A stretch of 64,000 nucleotides of DNA from Ciborinia camelliae (Eukaryota > Ascomycota > Leotiomycetes > Helotiales > Sclerotiniaceae): positions 655,325-719,324 of the forward strand of contig JANPYM010000012.1 of assembly GCA_025890175.1 (NCBI GenBank), given 5' to 3'. Position numbers and translations under genes: made by a program. Shown one piece after another: positions 11,851 to 21,686 of the stretch (within the stretch, counting starts at the first letter, position 1; the number at the start of each line of letters is the position of its first letter). A model generated the notes under the pieces. It was not told the DNA's origin. It saw only the letters and a list, made by a program, of their open reading frames with translations, and ran no database searches.

Positions 11851-13124
11851 TGTTGTTCATGATAAAGCATTTCATTGAAGCTTATGACCGGCAATGAAAC
11901 AGGTGAGAATGGACATTGTCTTATAAAGAATTCTGCCATTTCAACCTCTCAAATATTTGAGACGAGATATAGAAGATAATAGTATAGATTGTGTAGGAAA
12001 GAACCTATATAGAAGGCTACAAAAATTACTAATATAAGATGTAAAGTGATGATGTTCTATTAAGAACTTTGCTTTCAAGTTATGAAGATGAAATTCAACC
12101 GGGAAGAGTCGATATTGTTTAGGAAGAAGCCTATCTTCCGATGGTATCAAGCTTGATGATATAAAACGGGAGTGAACATTGTCTTTGGTGAAAAATACAC
12201 TTTCAAGCCTTGTAAAGGGGATGAGATAAGATCTTATGGACAAGAGTAAAAGTTGTTTATAACAAAACCTGTCTTCTAGACCTATCAGGATAGGTAGTTC
12301 AAGATAGGAATCACCATTATCTTAAAATAAACTTTACTTTCAACCATTTTCAAGCTGATGGGGTGAGATTTGATAGACAAGAGTGAATATTGTTCAGGAA
12401 GAAACCTGACTTCTAGAGTTACAAAGTTAAACAATACAAGGCAATATTGGAAATTGTACTATTCAAGATACAGCTTTGGAAGACATCGAGTTGAAAGTCA
12501 ACAGATAATAGTCAAAGTTCTTAAAGGAAACCTGCCTTTCACAAGTATTAATCTTATAGCTGACAAGTTTCAGAGGATGTTATGTAGAATTGGATAAATG
12601 ATTCGAGCATAATTCACCAATATTCTATTCAATGAGAGTGGGGTTGTTAGAACATGAACTTATGATATTGAGGATACTTCACTGATAATTTATAAAATAG
12701 AAGATGAATTGTTAAAAGGTAAACTTATAATGCTAGGAGTATTATTTTCATGATCTATAGAACGAGATAGACATTGTTACAATAGAATCATACTCTTAAA
12801 GATACTTTGCTGGTGTTTTCTAGAATAGAAAGAAAATTGTTAAATGATGAATACATAATATCAAGAGCACTATTTTCATTTATTATAGAAGGAGATAGAC
12901 ATTGTTATTAGAAAGCTGATACTATCAAAGATACTGTGCGGATATCTTTTAATTAAGAAGCGAATTGTTAGAGCCGGGATTTTATCCTTTCAAGGGTCTT
13001 ATGTTTATGTGATATAGAACAAGAGGCGCATTATTAGAACATGAATTTATGATTTTAAGGGTACTATGCCAATGTTATATACAACAAAAGGAATATTGTT
13101 AAACATGGACTTATGATTTAAAGG

Positions 13125-13287
13125 TGTTGGAATCACCATGGGTGGATGATGATCGTGCATATACACGTATAAAGCTTTCAGTTGATTTTGTTCTTATCAA
13201 GAGTTCCAGGTACAAAGTGATCGATTATATGCTTCCTACTGTCGTACTAGATCGCACGGTAAGATTCACATGATCTATATTCCGACA
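13125..13287 (+). mobile_element. Small LTR-like element (solo LTR or SMART-type), copy 1
   Basis: 163 bp beginning TGTTGGAATCACC and ending TTCCGACA, flanked by a perfect 5-bp direct repeat AAAGG (13120-13124 and 13288-13292). TG...CA ends and a 5-bp duplication are the marks of LTR retrotransposon integration. Taking out the element plus one AAAGG restores a tandem-repeat unit like its neighbours. There is no coding capacity. Orientation is arbitrary. Confidence 0.65.
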
Positions 13288-13302
13288 AAAGGGTATTATA
13301 TC

Positions 13303-13493
13303 TGTCGGGATAATCGTGTGATATGGTACAGCAACCGCATACGGCAGATGGATAGCTAGTATGCGCTAGCGGCTAGCGGGACGCATATATACGTACAATC
13401 TGTAGCATAGAATAGTATAGAAAAGAGCAAGCCGAAAATACAATACCAAGTCATAGTACTATTATGTCTTCACCACCCATGGTGATACCAACA
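13303..13493 (+). mobile_element. Small LTR-like element, copy 2 (no clean target duplication)
   Basis: 191 bp beginning TGTCGGGATAATCGTG and ending CCATGGTGATACCAACA. Start, AAGCCGAAA-ATACAATAC interior and the last 28 bases match the element at 30308, so they are one family. Flanks are ATATC and TCCAT, so no 5-bp duplication is visible. Removing it still gives a repeat unit of about the right length. It may have lost its duplication by mutation or arisen by recombination. Confidence 0.5.
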
Positions 13494-13542
13494 TCCATAC
13501 TATATAGAACGAAAAGGATCTTACTAAAGCCTGCACTTATGG

Positions 13543-13698
13543 TGTTGGAATCACTTCGGTGGTATTGCGTTGTTGATCAACAAGTTGTTTTAATGGTATT
13601 GTATTGCAGATCGATCTTCGATCGATCTGCGTGGGCTTATATGCCCGCTACGCGGATAGGCCGCAGGCCGTATTAGTAGATTCACTAGTATCGCGACA
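13543..13698 (+). mobile_element. Small LTR-like element, copy 3
   Basis: 156 bp beginning TGTTGGAATCACTTCGG and ending TATCGCGACA, flanked by a perfect 5-bp repeat TATGG (13538-13542 and 13699-13703). It shares its first 12 bases with copy 1. Inside is a strong palindrome, CAGATCGATCTTCGATCGATCTG, at about 13606-13630, with further GC-rich inverted repeats. Its removal restores the word CTTATGGTTTCAAGGGTACT, the local repeat consensus. Confidence 0.65.
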
Positions 13699-14089
13699 TA
13701 TGGTTTCAAGGGTACTGAGTCTCTATATGGAAGGAATGGGGTATTATCAGAATATAAACCCATTGTTTCAAAACCACTCTGTCTATTCTATATAGAACAA
13801 ATAGGTATTGCTAGAATATGAATCCATGGTCTCAAAGGCACCTCACTTGTACTAGATAAGTAATAGAGGAGATTTTTTTTTTTTACAATTCATAATTGAA
13901 CGGTGTTGAGAAGGGAGTTAATAGGTGGGAGATGGAGCCTTGATTGACAGAGCATAGAACATTCAAGAATATGAAAGGGTAGACATGACTCTAACCGTAA
14001 ACTAAAAGATGTGAGATGAAGATTAAGAGAGAAGAATACTACACATACAATGTTTTAACAAAGGATTGATGATTTAAGATTTGTTAATA

Positions 14090-14315
14090 CAAGACTAGTC
14101 CTAGAAGGAATATTGGGATAAGAATTCACAGCTGAGAGAACCATGCAACTTTGAAGGCAACATGGGTTCAACATGGAGTTAAGAATTCAAAAATAGAAGA
14201 ATAAAGTGACATAAATGAAAGTCAAGGGTTTCTTAATAGGAGACTGGTCTTTGAAAGAAGCTTGGGATGGCAATTGATAGTCAACATAGAGAGAATGTAT
14301 AGAAGCCGGAAAACT
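14090..14315. repeat. Degenerate two-copy tandem repeat, about 138 bp
   Basis: The stretch TTAATACAAGACTAGTCCT near 14096 recurs as TTAATAGGAGACTGGTCTT near 14234, each followed by GAARGAA...TTGGGAT and later GAGAGAA-ATG. Two copies can be followed; a third is doubtful. Confidence 0.45.
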
Positions 14316-14339
14316 TCTGGTTTCTCTATTTAGGCCCAT

Positions 14340-14680
14340 ATATCTCATTCTATGTAGTGATCAATGTTCAAAAGCTCAGGAGACTTTGAATCTGAGAATG
14401 TATGAATGTCACTTGAACTTTGGAACTTTGGAACCATTATCTCTGCTCATCTATTTCATTCCATGTAGTAATCAATGTCCAAAAGCCCAGGAAACATTGA
14501 AATTGAGAATATATAAAAGCTATCCCAACTTTGGCACTTTATCTCAGCTAGTCTATCTCATTCCATGTAGTTAATCAATGTTCAGAAGTCCAGGAGACTT
14601 TGAAATTGAGAATGTACAAATGTTATACAAACTTTGGAACTACTATCTCAGCTCATCTATCATATCCCATTTGGTCCCAA
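14340..14680. repeat. Three-copy tandem repeat, unit 102-111 bp
   Basis: Copies start near 14354, 14465 and 14567 with GTAGTNATCAATGTYC, then AGGAGACTTTGAAATTGAGAA-type sequence and ATCTCAGCTCATCTATCTCATTCCATGTAG. They are about 80% alike and better preserved than the repeats on the left. Open frames across them are a consequence of the repeat. Confidence 0.75.
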
Positions 14681-16984
14681 AGAATTTTGGCAATAAATTA
14701 CAAGATGTTTTCATTTTTGGAGGTTGATTTCATGATCAGGATGTTAAGTTATGTGCTGTCTGGAGAGAAAGAAAGGGGCATTCATTAGCCGAAGGTTTGC
14801 TTAATTGGTGCCAACATCACAAATCCAAAATATTTGTCATCACAACTCATTGATTGCTTGTTGAACTTCATACCTATATGTTTCTGTTCAGCAAACTGCC
14901 GTAGAAATTTATTTACTGGTTATATGTAACATGCCGAGGTGAAGATCAAATTTGGGGTTATTTCTTTCTATTACTAATCAATAATCGGCAAACACTGGTA
15001 GAGAGGTGGGGGCGGTGTTTCGAAATTCTTGGGGGATTGATATCCTGAATGCTTAGGTGCTATCGCAGGGAAATATTGGAACTATCTCTTGGTGGTATTG
15101 TTTGAAATACATTAGTATTTGCAGTCGTCTCGTTTAATAATACCATGGGAGTTTTGCCTGTGCGACACTCTTTTCCATATATCTTCTAAGCCCAATCAAT
15201 TTTCTTGAATGTTCTATAGTGGAGGACTTCTCTCTACAGTAGAATTTCATTATTTGGCGGTGCGGTGTACCCATGTCTGCCATTTGTGGAAGGTAGTCGC
15301 AAAAAGAGGAAAAAATTGAGTTTTTCATGACGAAGTTGGCTGAAAATGATATTCTCGAAATATGGGCTACAATGATCCTTAAACTCATAAATGAACCTAG
15401 GAACGTTTGAATCGATACATTGAATCAGAATACAAGGAAACACTTGATCAATCCACTGGAATTGTCGAGTTATGGTGGTTAGTAGTGATTGAGAAATCCA
15501 CACAGAGGTTAACAGAACTTTCTTTCTCCGTACACACATATATATATATGCACATCTAGCAATACATTGATCTCATAAGCCATAGAGATCATTCAACGTG
15601 AAGTAAGACAAAACACATTGTAAGCTTACTATTATCGAAATAGAGGCATAAATGCCAGTATATAATCATGGTTCGTGGTAAAAGATCAGTGACGCGACAT
15701 CTATAAATTATCGCGCCCACCCGTCCCCCAAACGCGCTCTTGCCTTCACCGCTTTCATCAACCTCATATCAAATCATCTCCATAACCCACGACCCACAAA
15801 AAGTAATCCCCTCAAACCTCAAAAAGACAGTTGACTGGTAAGTTCAGCCATGTCTGCCCCACTTTTCTAACGACGACGACAACCACCCACCAAAAAAAGT
15901 CTCCATACACAAAAAGAAAAACCTCTTCAGAGATTCCAAAAACAAAACAGTTCCAACCAGCCCCGGGCAGCTGGCGTACTCTGTACAGGTGTGCAATTCC
16001 TCCCCGAATGGAGGATTGGAGAGCCCGCTCGCATTTTGACATTGGAGGCACTACTGCAGTGCGCCACTCAACCCACCCGGCCAAGTGGTCTTTCTCTAGT
16101 TTGTTAGTGAGAGGATGTGTTTGTTTGGGAATATATGGTATGATTGCTGAAAGTGAATTGGTGGGGTTGGCAGATTGGTGGTTGATGTTATTTTGGGCGG
16201 TGTGCTTTGTAGGGACTTGGAATGCCCACGGGTATGTATTCTGATAGGTAATTCAAGGTGAGGAAATGGAGATGGTAGGATGTCTCGACCTCGAATTCAC
16301 ATTTATTGTAGTGCAGCGGACTTTTGAGATATAAAAATCTTATTTCAAAATGTTGATTGAACTCCATTCCTTCGAGTGTATGAGACTATGAGACCATTTA
16401 ATTTTCTCTAGGCTACCATAGATTATTTCCAGCAATATCGCCGTCACCATCTATATTATTGCCGATTCTAATTTGTGTTGACTAGAACACTTCCCTTTGA
16501 AGTGACATGGCAGAAGACGAACGGCAACATGACCTCAATTTTTATTTCATTTTCCTCCACAATTCTTATTTTTCTTTCAATTTCTGGGGTTTGTTCCATA
16601 GCATTCATATATAAATTGCTTTCTCTTATCTCGAGGATCAATTCTTACTTGCAATGATGCGGTAATTGTTAAGTGTGAGCTTGCATTAAGATAGCTGTTT
16701 GTGCGAAACAAGGTGCATAGTCTTTTCTTTGGATCTATCTCAAAGCTGTGAATCATCAGACTTAAACTACATCATCTACATACCCCAAGGTAAAACCCAA
16801 CCCTTCTCACAATCACTATTAATACGGTGCAGGTATTCATATGTTATTGTTGTACACACAGCACAAGAACTCAAATATCTTTGCCCCAAGCCTATCCTAC
16901 AAAGACACCTCAAAGCCTTAGACTTATCCCTTAACACTTAGCCCACAGCTCCCACAACTTTCCTGCATCTGCAAACCACAGACC
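14681..16984. other. Intergenic region without a convincing gene
   Basis: Contains a TATA-like CTATAAATTATCG at about 15700 and, downstream, open frames on both strands around 15812-16244 that lack a well-placed ATG or recognisable domain. A gene with small exons cannot be excluded between 15.7 and 16.3 kb. Confidence 0.4.
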
Positions 16985-18167
16985 ATGTCTCAATATCTCA
17001 ACATCTCACCTCTTCAATTTCCATCAACATATAACCCTGCGTATTCAACCATGGAAATACAATACACATACACCCACACCTGTCACCATATCGCGCATGG
17101 CCCAATCTGTAAGCATAACCCATTTTTTGACTTCACTTCAACCCCCCAATCACCACCAATCCCAATCCCCCATCTCTATTCTCCCACCCCCTCTTCCACA
17201 TTCTCCCACCCCCCAGAACCTCCTCCCCAAACTCTAAAAACAACTAGTTAACTTACCTCCCTCCCATCCAGTATCAAACCCCCTCATCTACCTCCCCCTC
17301 CTAACCCACACTCGTCCGTACCCGACCGCCCCTCTCCGAAAAATCCACCTCCCTCTCCCTTTCCCATGTCCCTTCTGTGCAGATGCAAGTCTCCATCTCC
17401 AGGTCCCTGCTGGCTCGGGAGTTCTTGTTATAATGGCATCTGAGTTATCTGGACTATCATCTACATCACCACCACCATCACCATCACCATCACCATCACC
17501 ATCACCATCACCATCACCATCACCATCACCATCACCATCACCATCACCATCACCATCACCATCACCATCACCATCACCATCACCATCACCATCACCATCA
17601 CCATCACCATCACCATCACCATCACCATCACCATCACCATCACCATCACCAACCACAACAGAAGAATTACCCCCAGAGAAAAAACACGCATCAACATCAG
17701 CATCGCAAACCGAGCCCACAGAATCCACCCCAAAATGGCACCTCCTCCGTATCTGCGACGTAGAACAAATAACCCAACACGAATGGACGCAAGGCATCGA
17801 AGACGGCACCATAGACCACCTCCCCGATTCTGTCATCGAAAACCGGCATCGGTATTCGCATGTAGAAACTCGCTGGATACATATGGCATGGATACCTCGA
17901 CCCATTGGCGAAGTCCAAGTGATCCCTGGCGAAGTCCAAATGATCCCTGGCGAAGGATTCACAAACGGAAGATTCATACCAGCGGGAACGAGGCGACAAT
18001 TTCAGATAAGTCAATGCTATCGGGGAAATATGGGAGAAGATGCGCGTGGATATGGAAGGAGGGGGAGAATATTGGGTGCGAGTAGATTGCCGGGGATGAT
18101 GTCGGAGTTAGGTGGGGTTTTGAGGGGGAGAGGGGAGGAATGGAGGGAGAGGATGAATAGGGATTGA
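16985..18167 (+). CDS. Hypothetical protein with long Ser-Pro repeat (structure tentative)
   Basis: The 3' exon (about 17383-18167) encodes VPAGSGVLVIMASELSGL, then about 30 Ser-Pro dipeptides from a CCATCA hexanucleotide array, then 150 residues of ordinary composition (PKWHLLRICDVEQITQHEW...ERMNRD) with two IPGEVQ repeats. A 5' exon from ATG 16985 (MSQYLNISPLQF, with CHHIAHGPI) can be joined in phase by an intron 17109-17382 (GTAAGC donor) or 17247-17382. Alternatively translation starts at ATG 17433. I do not recognise a family. The Ser-Pro tract is likely extended and possibly phosphorylated or glycosylated, by composition only. Repeat-rich, so gene boundaries are uncertain. Confidence 0.5.
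17467..17652. repeat. Hexanucleotide microsatellite (CCATCA)n, about 30 copies
   Basis: An almost perfect CCATCA array of about 180 bp inside the Ser-Pro protein. It reads Ser-Pro on the plus strand in the gene frame and His-His or Met-Val/Gly-Asp in other frames, which creates spurious long open frames on both strands. Its near-perfection implies recent expansion or strong homogenisation. Confidence 0.95.
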
Positions 18168-19012
18168 GGTGGTGAGTGATGTTTGAGAGGGGGAGGAAAG
18201 ATGTGTGGTGTTGGCATAGAATTTCTTTTTGTTATATAGTAAAATGGGGCGAGACTTTTATTATCTTATTATGGTGTGCTGTAGGTTTCTACAAGAGGGA
18301 CGGTCAATGGATACGGAGTTTAGAATGGAAATTTTACTCTTGATAGAATCATAACTGACCATGAGTCTGAACTTGCCAATTGGTCCAATATAATATAGCC
18401 AACCCCATAAGTGATTCTATATTCACAACTATCTTCGAATTCACAATTGCATTCAGAAGTCACCAAACACCAGTTCAAAGTTTTTGTGAATTGCCCCATA
18501 TCATTATTTTCATCCATCTACCTGGCATGCCAGCACACAGAAAGAAAGGACAGAATTCTGAAATCCTCTAAACTACTCTCGAAACTCTTCTTTTTGATTT
18601 TTTTTTTTCCATAAATATCTTTTATCATTCATTTCTTGAAGAATTCATTCCTCCTCCATCATCATCATCATCATCACCATTCTTCTGTCCGCCACCAATT
18701 TTGTGTATATTATTCGCTCCTTGTTGTGACGTATCGTATCGTAAAGCATCTTGATTAGGACTCAATCCTTGTAACAAATGCGTCTTCATGAAATAGAAAA
18801 AAATCAAATCCTCGCTGTAGCAGTTGATGGGCGCGCCTGAAAAATGAACAAAAGAGACAAAAAGACAAAGGTATGCTTGCTCAGCATCAATCGATGAGAG
18901 ACTTGCAGAATATCATTCCTTGCGACGCGGCAGAAATTGACTGGAGGGTACATCCCCATCGTACATATTACTCAAACATTTTTATGTTGTAGTTTGCGAG
19001 AAATAAAGTGAT
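18168..19012. other. Intergenic region between Ser-Pro protein and kinase 3' ends
   Basis: No gene seen. It includes a TCA/ATC trinucleotide run at about 18656-18680 and a T-rich tract near 18596-18611 that may serve as 3' processing signals of the convergent genes. Confidence 0.5.
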
Positions 19013-21663
19013 CTAAACACCATTTTCACCATTATCTCTTCGTTCACGTCGTTGGTTGGATCGGCGAGCAAGATCTTCAGAGCCATAGACGTCGCGGAAA
19101 GCTTCGAGTTGACTGGTTAGACCAGTTAACATTCTTGACATTTCGAAAGCCATTTCTTCGTGAGCTGCTTCACCTGTCAATGCGCGTACTGAAGGAGCAT
19201 AAGGTAGGTTAGGGAAGTGCCCAATGGTATAAGGAGCATTTGGATCGCGAGAACGCGCGGATTGTGGAGGGGGTTGCAATGAAGCAGTTGCGTAGTCCGA
19301 ATCTGTATCATTGGTATCCGTATTATAACCCAGAATACTTTCAGCGGCCGAATCCGAGAAGTCTGAAATGTCAGCCATGTCACGAAGAGCATTGCCGGTT
19401 CGAAGACGAGGAGGTCGGTCAGCTCGGAGTGAACGTGACGCACTCTCAGGACGAGGTGGAGTAGCCGAGGCTGAGAGAGATCCCATTTCTTCAGTGACAT
19501 AGATCGAAGGCTCACGCTCATGGGAGGTGGCATAGATGGAAGGCTCACGCTCGTGGGAAGCGGCATAGATGGAAGGCTCACGAACGTGGGAAGTGGGCTG
19601 ATATGATGAAGCATGGCGTTCGAGCTCAAAGGGATTGACAGTAGAAGATGTTGAGGCTTGTCCTGAGTCGCTTAGGAGCGAAATACGATCGGAGTCTGCT
19701 GTTGAAGGTCTGCGAAAATCGGGATTAAAAGCTTGTATTGGATCCGGCATACTCATATCTAAATCAATGAGAGATTCACGAACGGATAAACGCGCCATTC
19801 CAGTGTGAATTTCAGCGGGAGGTAGACCACCACTAAACACACCTGGCTCAGTAGGATGATGAATCAATGGAGGACGACCACCAACGCCTGGAGTAAAAGC
19901 CGGCTTTGGTACCTCATAAGTTGTAGGAAACCTAGAGACTTCTGGATCTGCTGATGCAGGCGGCACCATTGCTGGAAATTTCCAGTCTTGAGTACGACGA
20001 TTGGGGTTGATGTCGGCTGGATCGCTAAGTGCTGGTCGGCTGAAATCAGGTAATGTTGTCATATAATCTTCATCGGGTTCTTCTCGTACACGTCTTCCAG
20101 CCTTGATAGTATCCATGTCCGGGAATACAGATATGCCAGTTTCCACGTCATGACCACCGAGATCGATCATTGTATCTCTGATAGATGTTTGCGCAGTATC
20201 ATCACGTAAAGGTAAATCCGAACGAGATGACACAGGTGGTAAATCTGAAGTTGGTAGCTGGAATGGCCGTCCATAGTGATTCCGACTATTATCCTCATAG
20301 CTTGACAGTGTGTTTGGATCGAAGATCTTTTCCAACGGACCAGGAATTGGTGCTAATGCTTGCGGTGGAGGTCGACGCCGTCCCTTTTGAGGTGGTGGTC
20401 GTGCAGTCTCTTGGGGAAACCCAGCATCAAAATCAACACCTGAACCATAAACGTCATAGACATCTTGGGCAGTTGATTTGCGTCTAACTTCTTGTTCAAA
20501 TGCAGCAGTAGTACTGAAATTCCACTCATCATCAGACAATGCTGTCGAAGAAAACTCCGAAGGTGCTTGCGCCCCACCCAACATAAACAGAGACTTTCTG
20601 CTTCCACCGTGATCCTCCCATAACTTGAATGCTCTAACGAGATGAGACAGCGAAGACATTGGGTATTTTGTACTAGTGTTGAGAATATAACGATGATTCT
20701 GAACTTGGTCAATTGGAGGACGTTCGCTTGGGAATTCCTCCAAACAAAATGCCACAAGGTCTCGTAAGTCGTCAGAATAATCCCCATCTTCAAGTCGAGG
20801 AGCATGTTGTTTTATAAGCGAACCCAGTCGGTCGAAAGGAAGTCGACTCATAGCATTAGGCGGAAGACCAGTGGCGATTTCATAAACCATGCAACCGAAA
20901 GCCCAAATATCAACTTCTTTGCCATAGCTGGGAACAGTATCGAACAATTCTGGTGCCATCCAATGTGGGGTACCAATAACGGTAGATCTCTTGTCAACCT
21001 TTGTTTCCATGGTTCCAGCAACACCAAAGTCGCAGAGTTGAACCGCTCCTTCCTCAGTAATAAGAACATTCGCACATTTGATATCCCGATGTATGATTCC
21101 AGCCTCGTGTACCCATTTAATAGCTTCGGCAACCTCACGAAGAATCGGTATAATCCATTTCTCTTGTAAGCCACCAGGAGCGGTAGGCTTCATAAGAGTA
21201 GCAACACTTCCACCACCACAATATTCCGTGATCATCCACATGGCTTGTCCAACTGGCAATGCCTCAATGACATGATTGATATTTCGAGCTTTATTTTCAC
21301 TTAAAGTCTTCAAGGCGGTGATTTCTTTTAAAAATTCGGCATATGAATTGGCATTCTTTGGGTTGATTGTATCACTCTCCTCGATGTCGATGATCTTCAC
21401 AGCCACAATGGCAGCCGATACCATATCCTTTCTGTATAATATGTTAACAAAATATCAAAGTAATCGGGAAGTGAAATACCATACCCTTTATAAACACGCC
21501 CAAAACTGCCCTTTCCGATTAATTCTACCAACGCATACTTAGGTGGTTCTTTTCCTGCTTTAGTTGCAGCTTCAATGACTGAAGCTTGCATTTGCCTTGC
21601 ATCCTCTATAGCTTTGGCCTTGACCGAAAGTGGTTCAGTGTTTCTGACCTGAAGATTGTCCAT
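19013..21663 (-). CDS. Ste20/GCK-family serine/threonine protein kinase
   Basis: Exons 21663-21485 and 21431-19013 give 865 residues. After a conserved lead SVKAKAIEDARQMQ the kinase domain runs from about residue 43 to 300: Gly-loop GKGSFGRV (50-57), Lys72 in VAVKII, catalytic IIHRDIKCANV, DFGVAG, activation segment with STVIGTPHWMAPELF, and VDIWAFGCMVYE. GTPHWMAPE and the GGGS hinge place it in the Ste20 germinal-centre-kinase group, which acts in polarity, septation and MAPK signalling. The C-terminal 550 residues are low-complexity, with three 11-residue repeats around EREPSIYATSH, and end in a short helical segment. The upstream gene stops only 23 nt before this ATG and an in-frame splice could fuse them, so the ATG may be internal. 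Confidence 0.88.
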
Positions 21664-21686
21664 TTCGGCAAAATAGGCTCCTAAAG

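Larger units (their letters stand above)
11850..13865. repeat. Degenerate tandem repeat, unit about 65-75 bp, interrupted by LTR-like insertions
   Basis: Copies share words such as TATAGAACGAGATAGACATTG, GTTAGAACATGAACTTATGA and AAGGGTACTATG. They run from about 11.85 kb to the TCTATATAGAACAAATAGG copy near 13785. Divergence is high, so copy number (perhaps 20-25) is a rough estimate. Three TG...CA elements interrupt the array at 13125, 13303 and 13543; removing them restores continuous repeat units, which shows the insertions came after the array formed. Confidence 0.7.

Noticed and set aside
15812..16244. Overlapping open frames of 90 and 137 codons on both strands
   Set aside because: No ATG in good position on the plus strand, Trp/Val or Thr/Lys low-complexity text, no recognised domain.
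17288..17977. Long minus-strand frame of alternating Gly-Asp and another of Met-Val across the hexanucleotide array
   Set aside because: Created by the (CCATCA)n repeat being stop-free in all frames; the plus-strand frame has better flanking composition.
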